From: CADCVT01 sp035940955
GTDB lineage: Bacteria > Actinomycetota > Thermoleophilia > Solirubrobacterales > Solirubrobacteraceae
Reading direction: 5' to 3'
Assembly: GCA_035940955.1 (NCBI GenBank)
Contig: DASZEJ010000065.1
Span: forward strand, 1 to 25,979
Length of the DNA stretch: 25,979 nt
Made by a program: the position numbers and the translations under genes. Under the pieces are notes generated by a model. It searched no databases, was not told the DNA's origin, and saw only the letters and a list, made by a program, of their open reading frames with translations. Below are positions 15,012 through 23,923 of the stretch, one piece after another. Every line of letters starts with the position of its first letter. Positions within the stretch are counted from its first letter, which is position 1.

Positions 15012-15077
15012 GATGCGCCGTCCGCCCCGCCGCCGTCCCGCAGCAGCGCGGGCGCGCGGGGCTCCGGAGCGCTCCCC

Positions 15078-16376
15078 TCAGACCAGCCGCCCGAGGTCCT
15101 CCGCGAACCCCGGGTACGACACCGTCGCCGCGTCCATCCCGACCACGCGGACGCCCTCCGTCGAGGCCAACCCCGCCACGGCCCCCATCATCGCGAGCCG
15201 GTGGTCGCCGCGGGCGTCCAGGGTCCCTCCGCGCAGCCCGCCGGTTCCCGTCACCGCGAAGCCGTCGGGCGTCGCCTCGATCGAGGCTCCCAGCCCGCGC
15301 AGCCCGTCGACCACCCCCGCGATCCGGTCCGACTCCTTCACCCGCAGCTCGCCCGCGCCCCGCACGACCGTCTCCCCCTCCGCGAAGCAGCCCAGCAGCG
15401 CCACCAGCGGCAGCTCGTCGATCGCCAGCGGCACCTCCTCCGCCTCGACCACCGTCCCCACGAGCGGCCCAGCCGTCACGTCGAGCTCCGTCACCGGCTC
15501 GTCCACCGGCAGCGCGTCGACCGGCTCGGCCTCGAAGTCGCCGATCACGATCCCGCCCATCCGCTCGACGATCCGCAGGAAGCCCGTCCGCGTCCAGTTC
15601 ACGCCGACGTCCCGCACCACAAGCCGCGACCTTGGCACCACCAGCCCCGCCGCGACGACGAATGCCGCCGACGACAGGTCGCCCGGCACGCGCACGTCCG
15701 ACAGCTCGAGCTCGTCGCAGTTCGCCACCGTCACGTGCCGCCCGTGCCGGTGGATCGTCACCCCCGCCCGCGCGAGCATCCGCTCGGTGTGGTCCCGCGA
15801 CGGCGCCGGCTCGCCGACCGTCGTGGCCCCGTCGGCCACCAGCCCCGCCAGCAGCACGCACGACTTGACCTGCGCCGACGCGACCGGCAGCTCGTACGCG
15901 ATCGAGCGCAGCCGCCCGCCGTACAGCCGGAACGGAGGGAACCGCCCCTCGCGCGCCTCCACCCCGGCCCCCATCCGCCGCAGCGGCTCGGCGATCCGGT
16001 CCACCGGCCGGCCCCGGATCGACGCGTCGCCGTCGATCAGCCACGCGCGCCCCTCGTGCCCCGCGAGCCACCCCGGCAGCAGCCGCATCAGCGTCCCCGC
16101 GTTCCCCACGTCGATCGCGTTCGTCACCTCGCGCGCCTCGCGCAGCCCGACCCCGCGCACGACGACCTCGTCCGCCCGCACCTCGACCAGCGCGCCGAGC
16201 TGCTGCACCGCGGCCAGGGTCGACCGCGTGTCGTCCGCCTCCAGGAAGTTGGCGATCCGCACCGGCTCGTCGGTCATCGCCCCGAGCAGAGCCGCCCGGT
16301 GCGAGATCGACTTGTCGGGCGGCGCGACGACCGAGCCGCGGAGCCGCTCGGCGGGAGGGAAGAAGACGTCCGTCAT
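15078..16376 (-). CDS. aroA: 3-phosphoshikimate 1-carboxyvinyltransferase (EPSP synthase)
   Basis: AroA joins phosphoenolpyruvate to shikimate-3-phosphate, the sixth step of the shikimate pathway. The 432-residue length is normal. Visible motifs are APPDKSISHRA (substrate-binding Lys22, Ser23, Arg27), DVGNAGTLMRLL, DGDASIRGRPVDRIAEPL, the central VPGDLSSAAF, RVKESDRI and RGDHRLAMMGAVAG. Start is ATG 16376, overlapping the tyrA stop (ATGA), so translation is probably coupled. It is the last gene of the aroF-tyrA-aroA run. In many genomes cmk comes next; here the c-di-AMP-regulated peptidase unit lies between aroA and cmk. Confidence 0.97.
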   Translation of the reverse strand: MTDVFFPPAERLRGSVVAPPDKSISHRAALLGAMTDEPVRIANFLEADDTRSTLAAVQQLGALVEVRADEVVVRGVGLREAREVTNAIDVGNAGTLMRLLPGWLAGHEGRAWLIDGDASIRGRPVDRIAEPLRRMGAGVEAREGRFPPFRLYGGRLRSIAYELPVASAQVKSCVLLAGLVADGATTVGEPAPSRDHTERMLARAGVTIHRHGRHVTVANCDELELSDVRVPGDLSSAAFVVAAGLVVPRSRLVVRDVGVNWTRTGFLRIVERMGGIVIGDFEAEPVDALPVDEPVTELDVTAGPLVGTVVEAEEVPLAIDELPLVALLGCFAEGETVVRGAGELRVKESDRIAGVVDGLRGLGASIEATPDGFAVTGTGGLRGGTLDARGDHRLAMMGAVAGLASTEGVRVVGMDAATVSYPGFAEDLGRLV

Positions 16377-17431
16377 GCGCGGGCGACGGGGAACCCGAGC
16401 TCGGCGACGCGCGCCTCGGCCCGCGCGGCGTGCTCGTCGCCGCTCACCCACAGCGACACGCGCCCCTGCCGGGAGTCCGCTGACGGGCTCAGAGCCATGT
16501 CGACGATGTTGACACCCGCCCGCCCGAGGGCCAGCGCCAGCTCGGCGATCACCCCCGGCCGGTTCGGCACGGAGATGCGCAGCTCGTGGACCGGCCCGCC
16601 CTCCAGTCCCGCCTCCAGCAGCGCCCGCCGGTCGGCCGCCGCCGCCTCGTTCCACGCGGTCACCGCCGCCCGGTCGCCGGACCGCAGGAGCTGCGCCACC
16701 GACGACAGCCGCCGCACCGCGTCCTCGATCCGCTCCGCCAGCACGTCGCGGTTCGACATGTAGATGTCGGTCCAGATCACGCTGTTCGCCCCCGCCACCC
16801 GCGTCGCGTCGCGGAAGGAGGGACCGGTCGCCGGGAGCGCCTGCCCGCCCAGCGCCGCGGCGGCCTGGGCGACCAGCACGTTCGCGAGCACGTGCGGCAG
16901 GTGGGAGATCCCCGCCATCAGCCGGTCGTGCGTGGAGGGGTCGATCGACAGCGGCCGCGCCCCGAACGCCGCGACGGCACGGTGCAGCCGCTCCAGCAGG
17001 ACGCCCGACGTGCGCGCCGTCGGCGTCAGGTACCAGACGGCGCCCTCGAACAGGTCCCCGCGAGCGTGGCGCGCGCCCGACGTCTCGGCCCCCGCGAGCG
17101 GATGCCCCCCGCAGAACCGCGGGTCGTGCATGACCACCGCGCGCTTCGTCGACCCGACGTCCGACACCGCGCAGCCCTCCGGCGCCGCCGCGAGCACGTC
17201 CCGCACCACGCCCGGCAGCGCGCCGACCGGCGCGGCCACGAACGCGAGGTCGGCGTCGGCCACCGCGGCGGCCAGGCCGGGAGCCGCCGCGTCGATCGCC
17301 CCCCGCTCCCGCGCGGCCGCGACCGCGTCCGGGTCCGGGTCCCACCCGCGCACGGACGCGCCGAGCCGCTCGCGCGCCGCGATCCCGATCGACCCGCCGA
17401 TCAGGCCCAGCCCGATGACTGCGACGCGCAA
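16373..17431 (-). CDS. tyrA: Prephenate dehydrogenase with C-terminal ACT domain
   Basis: TyrA oxidises and decarboxylates prephenate to 4-hydroxyphenylpyruvate for tyrosine. The 352-residue protein begins with a Rossmann motif VAVIGLGLIGGSIG. The catalytic region shows DVGSTKRAVV, GGHPLAGAETSG (catalytic His) and HDRLMAGISHLPHVLA. The last 75 residues (LRISVPNRPGVIAELALALG onward) form an ACT domain, the usual site of tyrosine feedback. Arogenate could be an alternative substrate. The start is TTG 17431, ten bases after the DAHP synthase stop; I see no better start and only a weak ribosome-binding site, so it may depend on coupling. Confidence 0.94.
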   Translation of the reverse strand: MRVAVIGLGLIGGSIGIAARERLGASVRGWDPDPDAVAAARERGAIDAAAPGLAAAVADADLAFVAAPVGALPGVVRDVLAAAPEGCAVSDVGSTKRAVVMHDPRFCGGHPLAGAETSGARHARGDLFEGAVWYLTPTARTSGVLLERLHRAVAAFGARPLSIDPSTHDRLMAGISHLPHVLANVLVAQAAAALGGQALPATGPSFRDATRVAGANSVIWTDIYMSNRDVLAERIEDAVRRLSSVAQLLRSGDRAAVTAWNEAAAADRRALLEAGLEGGPVHELRISVPNRPGVIAELALALGRAGVNIVDMALSPSADSRQGRVSLWVSGDEHAARAEARVAELGFPVARA

Positions 17432-17441
17432 CGCGGGCGGC

Positions 17442-18473
17442 TCAGGCGGGCGCGCCGCTCAGCGTCTTGCCGGCGACCGCGGCGGCGCGCTCGACCTTCT
17501 CGACGTACGCGGCGAACCCCTCGGTCTCGAGCGCCTGCGGCCCGTCGCAGATCGCCTCCTCCGGCTCGGGGTGCACCTCGACGATGATCCCGTCCGCGCC
17601 CGCCGCCGCCGCGCCCAGCGACAGCGACTCGACGAGCCCGCGCCGCCCCGCCGCGTGCGACGGGTCGACGATCACCGGCAGGTGGGTCAGCTCCTTGAGG
17701 ACCGGGATCGCGGTGAGGTCCAGGGTGAACCGGTACGCGCTCTCGAACGTGCGGATGCCGCGCTCGCAGACCATGACGTTCTCGTTGCCCTCCTTGAGCA
17801 CGTACTCCGCCGCCATCAGCAGCTCCTCCAGAGTGCTCGACGGCCCCCGCTTGATCAGGACGGGAACGCCCGAGCGCCCGATCTCGGCCAGCAGCGGGTA
17901 GTTCTGCATGTTCCGGGCGCCGACCTGGATGACGTCGGCGACCTCGACGACCGCGTCGAGGTCGCGCGTGTCCATCAGCTCGGTGACGACCGGCAGCCCG
18001 GTCTCCTCCTTCGCCTCGGCGAGGATCCGCAGCCCGGCGTGGCCGAGCCCCTGGAACGCGTACGGCGACGTGCGCGGCTTGTAGGCCCCGCCGCGCAGCA
18101 TCGTCGCGCCGCCCGCCTTCACCGCCCGCGCGGCCTCCAGCGTCTGGTCGCGCGACTCGACCGTGCACGGCCCGGCGATCAGCGCGAAGTGGTCGCCGCC
18201 GACCTTGCGCCCGGCGATGTCGAGCACCGACGGCGCGCCGCCGCGCAGCTGGGGCGACGCGAGCTTGTACGGCTTGAGGATCGGCACCACGCGGTCCACG
18301 CCGGGCGACGCCTCGAGGCCCAGCCGCTGCACGTGCTCGCGGTCGCCCACCGCGCCGATCACGGTGACCTCTTCGCCGCGCGACAGGTGCGCCCGCGCGC
18401 CGGCGCCCTCCACGCGCTCGACGACGTGCCGGATCTCGTCCTCCGTCGCCCCCGCCTTCATCACGATCATCAT
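17442..18473 (-). CDS. aroF: 3-deoxy-7-phosphoheptulonate synthase, type I-beta with regulatory N-domain
   Basis: DAHP synthase condenses PEP and erythrose-4-phosphate, the first step of aromatic synthesis. The 343-residue protein has an N-terminal ferredoxin-like domain (about 1-68, MIVMKAGATEDEIRHVVERV), as in the feedback-inhibited Thermotoga-type enzymes. The barrel shows LIAGPCTVES (metal-binding Cys), MLRGGAYKPRTSPYAFQGLG, VIQVGARNMQN, VLIKRG and PVIVDPSHAAGRR. Two adjacent ATGs (18473 and 18470) follow AGGACTG; either could start. It heads the aroF-tyrA-aroA unit; the 199-bp region upstream (18474-18672) presumably holds the promoter, but I find no convincing -10/-35 pair, riboswitch or leader peptide there, only a 5-bp hairpin at 18598-18611. 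Confidence 0.95.
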   Translation of the reverse strand: MMIVMKAGATEDEIRHVVERVEGAGARAHLSRGEEVTVIGAVGDREHVQRLGLEASPGVDRVVPILKPYKLASPQLRGGAPSVLDIAGRKVGGDHFALIAGPCTVESRDQTLEAARAVKAGGATMLRGGAYKPRTSPYAFQGLGHAGLRILAEAKEETGLPVVTELMDTRDLDAVVEVADVIQVGARNMQNYPLLAEIGRSGVPVLIKRGPSSTLEELLMAAEYVLKEGNENVMVCERGIRTFESAYRFTLDLTAIPVLKELTHLPVIVDPSHAAGRRGLVESLSLGAAAAGADGIIVEVHPEPEEAICDGPQALETEGFAAYVEKVERAAAVAGKTLSGAPA

Positions 18474-18672
18474 CAGTCCTGAGTCCCTTGTTCCCGAAAG
18501 TGCTACGCCGTTGTGTGCGATTCCCTACTGGCGCTCGGCTCCCGTCCTGGACTGCGGACGGCTTCGGTTCGCGGCCGAACGCCTACAGAAATCGCCAGGC
18601 GCAGTAGCGCCCGCCGGACGCGTAGGTGGCACGGAAGGTGGCGGGCGCGAGGCTCATGACGCGGGGCGCAGG

Positions 18673-20814
18673 TTACTGGATCGGCGCGATCGCGATCACC
18701 GCGGCGCCGCCGGGCGCGGAGACCTCGACCCCGAGCCCCGCCGCGAGCTGCTCGGACGTCGCGGTGCCGAGGTCGGCGCCGTCGGGCGCGCGAGTCAGGC
18801 GGAAGGTGCGGCCCGGCGGCACGTTGCGCAGCGCGATCGTCCGCACGGCGTCGCCGGACCGCTGGCGGAACGCGAGCAGGGCGCCCTCCCCGCGCTCGGG
18901 GTTCCAGGACTGCAGCGCCGTCCAGCCCTGCTCGAGCGGGTCGGCCAGCAGCGGGTAGGTCACGCCGCCCGTCAGCAGCGACCGGTTCGCCCGGTACCAC
19001 GCCATCCACCGGCCGGCCTCGTCGACGACGTCGCCGGGGAGCGTCCGGATGTCGGTGAAGTACGTGACGTGCGACGGCAGCGCGGCGGCCATCAGCGTCG
19101 CCACCGGGTGGCGCTTCCACGCGTCGCCGCCGAGCACGTGCTGGCCGATCGCGTACGCGGGGACGTACGGGCTGAGGTTCCAGAGGTTGTGCAGCAGGAC
19201 GTGCGGCTCCGGGTTGCCGTTCTGGAACCACGTCGGCCCGCGCGTCGTCGAGGCGAACGGGAACAGCCGGTAGTCGTTGGTCTCGTCGATCTGGAGCGTC
19301 ACGGACGGGTGGTCGGCGCGGATGCGGTCGAGCATCGCCACGAACGCGTCCCGGAAGGCGTGGAAGTCGCCCTGCCCGGCGCAGTCCAGCCAGGCGAGGA
19401 AGTCGAACTTGAAGTACGTCACGCCCCACTCCGCGATCGCCCTGCGCACGCGCCCCTCGACGAACGGGATCGCGGCCGGCCCCCACGGCACGATCCCCGC
19501 CTCGTTCGACCCGCTGCCGGGGTCGGCGGCGTTGTAGGCGTACAGGCCCGTCGCGTACGGCTGGCACGCCCACTCGGGGTGCCGCGCGAACGTCTCGGAC
19601 GACGGGTGGAAGTGCATCGGGCTCATCCACAGCCCGAGCCGCATCGGCGCGATCGCCTCGCGCACCGCCGCGAAGTCCGGGTCGGGGTAGCGGGCGGGGT
19701 CGGCGTTCCAGTCGCCGGAGACCTGCTGCCAGCCGTCGTCGAGCACGAACGTGTCGACGCCGAGGCGGCGGGCGGTCTCGGCGACCCGCTGGACCATCGC
19801 GTAGTCGGCGTCGTCCTTGGCGCCGCTGCGGTCGTCGTCCAGGCGGTCGGAGTTGAACACGACGCGGCCCGGCTCGGCGAGCAGCCGGTGGCGGCGGACG
19901 TACTTGGCGAACTGCCACTCGGCGTCGCCGTCGCCGGCGCCGAACCCGACGAACACCGGGTCGAGGGCCAGCGCCTCGCCGGGGCCGGCCGTGCGGCGGC
20001 GGGCGGGCGCGTCGCTCGAGTTCTCGACGTGCCCGCTCTCCTCCAGCGGCCCGAGGAGGACGGCGTCGCGGTTGTAGTCGGCGCGCAGCGCGGCCGTCGT
20101 GCCGTCGTACGCGCCGCGGCTCGACGGGAAGTCGGTGCCCTCGGCGACGAGGAACAGCGACCGGTCGCCGTCGGTCACGCTCAGCCACTGGCCGCTGCCG
20201 CTGACCGGCTCGCCGCGGCCGGCGGTCGTCGTCTCGCGCCACGTCCCCGCGTGCGGGTCGCCGACCTGCAGCGGCGGTCCGGTCCATTCGCTGTCGCGCC
20301 AGTCGGCGCCGGCGCGCAGGGCGTGGAGCGCCGGCACGCCCGGGCCGGTCGCCGCCTGCTCGAGCACGGCGCTGCCGACGGCGATCCCGGCCGCCGGCTC
20401 GAGGATCGTCTGCGTGCGGAAGCCGGCCACGCCCGGGTACGCCTCGGCGATGCGCCTGACGGTCAGGCCGGGGACGCCCGTGAGCGTCATCGTCAGCCGC
20501 ACGCCGCCGCCGTCGAGGTCCTCCCGGTCGACGCGGGTGACCGTGAAGGCGTCCGAGCCGATGCCGTCGACGGCGAAGTCGCGCGTCCCCGCGCTCCAGG
20601 TCCGATCCCGCCCGCGCTTGTCGACCAGGGCGAGCGTCCGCATCGGCGCCCGCGACCAGCGGCGCTCGACGAGGCTGTTGCCGAGCACGACCTGGGTCGC
20701 GTCGGCGCGCGCGTAGACGGAGCTCGCGTGCGCGGCGGGCGGTGCGGCGAGGGCGGCGACCGCGAACGCGACCCCGACCGCCGCGACCGCCCCGCTAGCC
20801 GAACGCCACCGCAT
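18673..20814 (-). CDS. Secreted alpha-galactosidase-type glycoside hydrolase (clan GH-D)
   Basis: A 713-residue exported glycosidase. The N-terminus has a signal peptide (Arg-containing start, hydrophobic 8-24, AHASS cleavage region). A beta-rich N-domain runs to about 310. The TIM barrel has FVLDDGWQQ (about 357-364), LGLWMSP, the nucleophile Asp471 in TYFKFDFLAWL and TLQIDETND, a candidate acid/base region (about 507-514). These match the GH36/GH27 clan of alpha-galactosidases and related alpha-glycan hydrolases. A beta-sandwich C-domain ends the protein. The ATG overlaps the 3' end of the upstream hydrolase by 20 bases, indicating co-expression. The true substrate could be alpha-galactoside or another alpha-linked sugar. 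Confidence 0.87.
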   Translation of the reverse strand: MRWRSASGAVAAVGVAFAVAALAAPPAAHASSVYARADATQVVLGNSLVERRWSRAPMRTLALVDKRGRDRTWSAGTRDFAVDGIGSDAFTVTRVDREDLDGGGVRLTMTLTGVPGLTVRRIAEAYPGVAGFRTQTILEPAAGIAVGSAVLEQAATGPGVPALHALRAGADWRDSEWTGPPLQVGDPHAGTWRETTTAGRGEPVSGSGQWLSVTDGDRSLFLVAEGTDFPSSRGAYDGTTAALRADYNRDAVLLGPLEESGHVENSSDAPARRRTAGPGEALALDPVFVGFGAGDGDAEWQFAKYVRRHRLLAEPGRVVFNSDRLDDDRSGAKDDADYAMVQRVAETARRLGVDTFVLDDGWQQVSGDWNADPARYPDPDFAAVREAIAPMRLGLWMSPMHFHPSSETFARHPEWACQPYATGLYAYNAADPGSGSNEAGIVPWGPAAIPFVEGRVRRAIAEWGVTYFKFDFLAWLDCAGQGDFHAFRDAFVAMLDRIRADHPSVTLQIDETNDYRLFPFASTTRGPTWFQNGNPEPHVLLHNLWNLSPYVPAYAIGQHVLGGDAWKRHPVATLMAAALPSHVTYFTDIRTLPGDVVDEAGRWMAWYRANRSLLTGGVTYPLLADPLEQGWTALQSWNPERGEGALLAFRQRSGDAVRTIALRNVPPGRTFRLTRAPDGADLGTATSEQLAAGLGVEVSAPGGAAVIAIAPIQ

Positions 20815-23041
20815 GCGTCCCGGGCGGGATCGTCCGCGTGCCGACGCCCTCGAGGGTCAGCTCCAGCGGGACGTCGGTCGTCACGGTCCCCGTCACCGGC
20901 GCCGCCGCGTCGAGCCCCATCCCGACGGGATCGAGCGTCGCCGCCCGCGCCCCGGTCAGCGTCGCCTGGAACGCGTTGCGCCTGGCCGGCAGCGTCGCCA
21001 GCGGGTTCCGCTCCCACGCCAGCCCGGTCATCGTGTACGGCCCGGTCTGGTCGGTCGACGCCGGCCCGCCGGCCTCCGGCACGAGCACCGGGTCGGTCTC
21101 CGGCAGCGCGAGCGAGCGCCCGTCGAACACGGCGCGGCCGGCGTCGGTCGGCTCCAGCGCGCGCAGCCAGCGGTTGCGCCCGAAGTCGAAGTCGAACCCG
21201 CCGCGCTCGATCGCCCGCTCGAACGCCATGTCGCGCACGTGGGTGATCCGCCCCGGCCGCTCCGGGCGCCGGAACCTGTGCAGGTAGCGCGAGCCCTCGC
21301 CCCACTGGTCCCACACCGGCGGGCCGTAGTGCTCCTGGGTGTGGAAGAGGTAGAGCCGGTGGCGGTAGCCGAGCTGCACGAACCGCTCGGCCTGCCGCAC
21401 GATCCCCGACGTCGGGACCAGCTCGTCGGCCGTCCCGTGCTGGATCGCCACCGGGACGTGGCGGAGGTTCTCGATCAGCCGGCGCGTGTGCTGGGCGCGC
21501 GCGTCGCCGTCGTTGGCCTCGACGTAGCACGGCGTGTACTCCTCCCAGCGCATCCGGTCGCAGCCGGGGAAGTCGAGGCCCGTCCACGCGCCCTGGGTCA
21601 CCGGCGGCGAGGCGGGCAGCGCGGCGGCGAACCAGTCGGGCTTGGTGATCGCCATGAGGAACGAGCCCCAGCCGCCCATCGAGTGCCCGGAGACGTAGCG
21701 GCGGTCGGGATCGACCTTCACCAGCGCGTGGACGTCGTCCCACACCTGCTCGACGTCGACGTAGCCCTTGCCGACGTACCACGACGCCGTGCCGCGCCCG
21801 CGGGGCGAGACGACGACCGCGTCCGGCCGGTCGCCCAGGTCGCGGAACATGCCCGGGATCGCCGCGCCGGCGCTGTGCGCCTTGCCGCCGCGCCAGTGCA
21901 GCCACAGCTGGAGCGGCGACGGGCGGCCGGCGTCGTACCCGTCGGGGACGTAGAGCCCGTAGTGCTGGAGGATGCCCTCCTCGCCCCGCTCGACGGAGAT
22001 CGCCTCGGTGGAGCGGAAGACGCGCTCGTGATAGCCGGGGCCGGGCGCCCAGCTCTCGGTGGCGCCGCTGCGGAGCGCCTGGGCGTCGACCGGCTGGAGG
22101 AACGGGTCGATCGTCCCGGCGTGCAGCGCGAGCGCCTGGTGCTTGTCGAACCACTCGCGGACCGGCTCGCCGGTGCGGAAGCCGACGTTCGCCACGTTGG
22201 CGAGGCCGTCGCCGGCGGCGTTCTGGCGGCCCGCGGCGACGGCGACCGCGGGCGCGACGCCGTGCGGGATGCGGGCCTCGATCGCGTTGTCCCAGCCGTG
22301 GGGGCGGGTGGCGACGCTGCCGGCGGGGAGCGCCGCCGTCTCGCCGGTGCGCAGGTCGGCGACCCAGCCGCGGTCGCCGGCGAGGAGCACGGCGCGCTCG
22401 GCCTTCGTCGTCGTCAGGCCGCTGCCGAAGGGGACGGGGCGCGGCTCGCCGCCGCTGCCGCCCGTCGCGCCGTCGTCGTCGAGCAGGACGAGGATCGCGG
22501 TGTCGGTCGCCGCGTGCATCGTGGTCGTGCGCGCGAGCAGCCACAGGTGGCGCCCCTCGACGGCGAGCCGCAGCTCGGACAGGTCGGCGGCGTCCTGGCG
22601 GTCGAGGTCGCCGTACGCGGTCTTGTACCGGAACTCCTCGGGCAGCGGGACGCCGAACTCGCCCGCCGGGTCCTGCTGCATCAGCGCCTCGAGCCGGTAG
22701 GTCTCGGGGATCGTCTCGTGGACGTCGCCGAACGTCTGCAGGCGCTCGGCGTCGCGGCCGTCGTCGGCGCCGAACGCGTCGAAGAGGTGGTCGGTGTAGA
22801 CGAGCTCGCCGTGGGAGCGCACGAGCGTCCCGCCGAACCCGGTGGCGGTGCCGGCCCAGTCGCCGAACGCGCCGTCCACGACCTTCGCCGCGGGCAGCTG
22901 CGGCGCGAGCTGCGTCGTCGTCCCGGTCCCGCGCTTGGTCTCGGCTCCGACGATCGGGAACGTGACGTCCTGCGCGGCGGCGGCGCCCGGAGCGGCGAGC
23001 GCGGCGGCGGCGGCGAGCAGCCCGGCGACGAATGAACGCAT
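20795..23041 (-). CDS. Secreted multidomain alpha/beta-hydrolase (esterase-like)
   Basis: A 748-residue exported enzyme. Residues 1-23 are a signal peptide ending AAAAQD. Residues about 50-300 form a beta-rich N-domain whose VVDGAFGDWAG start is typical of CBM9/DOMON-like sugar- or ligand-binding modules. The catalytic alpha/beta-hydrolase domain (about 355-585) has Ser454 in GHSMGG, Asp539 in HGTADELVP and His567 or His571 in FHTQEHYGP. A C-terminal beta domain of about 160 residues follows. The layout fits secreted feruloyl-esterase/depolymerase or S9-like hydrolases; its overlap with a glycosidase favours removing esters from plant polysaccharide (inference). It starts 39 bp after the SRPBCC gene with no clear Shine-Dalgarno. 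Confidence 0.82.
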   Translation of the reverse strand: MRSFVAGLLAAAAALAAPGAAAAQDVTFPIVGAETKRGTGTTTQLAPQLPAAKVVDGAFGDWAGTATGFGGTLVRSHGELVYTDHLFDAFGADDGRDAERLQTFGDVHETIPETYRLEALMQQDPAGEFGVPLPEEFRYKTAYGDLDRQDAADLSELRLAVEGRHLWLLARTTTMHAATDTAILVLLDDDGATGGSGGEPRPVPFGSGLTTTKAERAVLLAGDRGWVADLRTGETAALPAGSVATRPHGWDNAIEARIPHGVAPAVAVAAGRQNAAGDGLANVANVGFRTGEPVREWFDKHQALALHAGTIDPFLQPVDAQALRSGATESWAPGPGYHERVFRSTEAISVERGEEGILQHYGLYVPDGYDAGRPSPLQLWLHWRGGKAHSAGAAIPGMFRDLGDRPDAVVVSPRGRGTASWYVGKGYVDVEQVWDDVHALVKVDPDRRYVSGHSMGGWGSFLMAITKPDWFAAALPASPPVTQGAWTGLDFPGCDRMRWEEYTPCYVEANDGDARAQHTRRLIENLRHVPVAIQHGTADELVPTSGIVRQAERFVQLGYRHRLYLFHTQEHYGPPVWDQWGEGSRYLHRFRRPERPGRITHVRDMAFERAIERGGFDFDFGRNRWLRALEPTDAGRAVFDGRSLALPETDPVLVPEAGGPASTDQTGPYTMTGLAWERNPLATLPARRNAFQATLTGARAATLDPVGMGLDAAAPVTGTVTTDVPLELTLEGVGTRTIPPGTHAVAFG

Positions 23042-23080
23042 ACGTACAGCAACGCACGCGCGGCGCGAAACCTGCGGCGT

Positions 23081-23572
23081 CTACGACGCGTAGCGCGCGT
23101 GCAGGCGCTCCCACTCCGGGTTCGGCAGGTCGACCAGCTCGGTCGCGCCGCCGTCGAGCGCCGTCGCGAGCGCGTCGAGGTGGTAGTGCCAGCCGGCGAG
23201 GACGCGGCTGCGGTGCTCGTCAGGAAGGGCCAGCGTGCTGGTGAACGTCAGCAGCGTCCCGCCGCCCGCCTCGCTCAGCTCGAACCGCAGGGTGCCGTGC
23301 GGGTCGCCTCGGATCTCGAGCGTGCGCGGCGGGTCGAGCTCGGTGATCGTCGCGCGCATCACGACGCGGCTGCCGTCCGGACCGGCGTTGCGCCAGGCGA
23401 CCGTGAACTCGCCGCCGGGCGCGAGCCCCGTCGTCACGTCGCCCCACCAGCGGCCCAGCTCGTCCGGGTCGGTGATCGCGGCCCACACGCGCTCGACCGG
23501 GTGGCTCAGCCGCCGTTCGAACCGCAGCACGGCCTTCTCGCCCGTGCGCACCAGGACGCCGTCGTCGGTCAT
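23081..23572 (-). CDS. SRPBCC (AHSA1-like) protein
   Basis: A 163-residue START/Bet v1-like protein: FERRLSHPVERVWAAITDPDELGRWWGDV, then TITELDPPRTLEIRG and a C-terminal helix GWHYHLDALATAL. This family forms a hydrophobic ligand pocket; the ligand is unknown. ATG 23572 overlaps the ArsR stop (ATGA). ArsR-SRPBCC pairs are a common two-gene arrangement in actinobacteria. A longer start at 23626 would only translate through the ArsR gene and is rejected. Confidence 0.92.
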   Translation of the reverse strand: MTDDGVLVRTGEKAVLRFERRLSHPVERVWAAITDPDELGRWWGDVTTGLAPGGEFTVAWRNAGPDGSRVVMRATITELDPPRTLEIRGDPHGTLRFELSEAGGGTLLTFTSTLALPDEHRSRVLAGWHYHLDALATALDGGATELVDLPNPEWERLHARYAS

Positions 23573-23880
23573 CGCGGGCCCTCCTCGTCGAGGTGTCGTT
23601 CCAGGGCGTCGAGCCGCTCGCGCCACAGCGCCCGGTACGGCGCGAGCCAGGCGTCCAGCTCGGCGAGCGGCTCGGCGCGGAGCGCGTAGACGCGGCGCTG
23701 GGCGTCCTTGCGGACGTCCACCAGCCCCGCCTCGCGCAGCACGCGCAGGTGCTTCGAGGTCCCCGGCTGGGAGAGCGCGAGCGCGTCGACGAGCTGCCCG
23801 ACCGTGCGTGGCTCCTCGCGCAGCAGGTCGAGGATGCGACGGCGGTGCGGCTCGGCGAGCGCTTCGAAGGCGGGCGTCAT
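23569..23880 (-). CDS. ArsR-family winged-helix repressor
   Basis: A 103-residue regulator. The core reads LAEPHRRRILDLLREEPRTVGQL, a recognition helix LSQPGTSKHLRVLREAGLV and a wing VRKDAQRRVYALRAEPL. There is no CxC metal site, so it is unlikely to be a metal sensor; it belongs to the subgroup paired with SRPBCC proteins. It is the first gene after a clear promoter and probably controls itself and possibly the secreted hydrolases downstream. Confidence 0.93.
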   Translation of the reverse strand: MTPAFEALAEPHRRRILDLLREEPRTVGQLVDALALSQPGTSKHLRVLREAGLVDVRKDAQRRVYALRAEPLAELDAWLAPYRALWRERLDALERHLDEEGPR

Positions 23881-23893
23881 GGCTTCGCCATCG

Positions 23894-23923
23894 AGTATGC
23901 CGCGCCGGTTATATGCCTGTCAA
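23894..23923 (-). promoter_or_regulatory. Sigma-70-type promoter for arsR
   Basis: On the minus strand, TTGACA (23923-23918) is followed after 18 bases by CATACT (23899-23894). The -35 box overlaps the hisC stop codon. The expected transcript start is about seven bases before the arsR ATG, so the mRNA is nearly leaderless. A GGCATA motif occurs twice, 16 bp apart, in the spacer and at the -10, a possible ArsR operator. Confidence 0.65.

Noticed and set aside
18474..18672. Attenuator or T-box leader for the aro operon
   Set aside because: I found no leader peptide rich in aromatic codons, no T-box motif and only a 5-bp hairpin.
18163..21246. Long plus-strand frames opposite the DAHP synthase, glycosidase and hydrolase genes
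   Set aside because: Products are Arg/Pro/Ala-rich without motifs, while the minus strand encodes clear enzyme families over the same bases.
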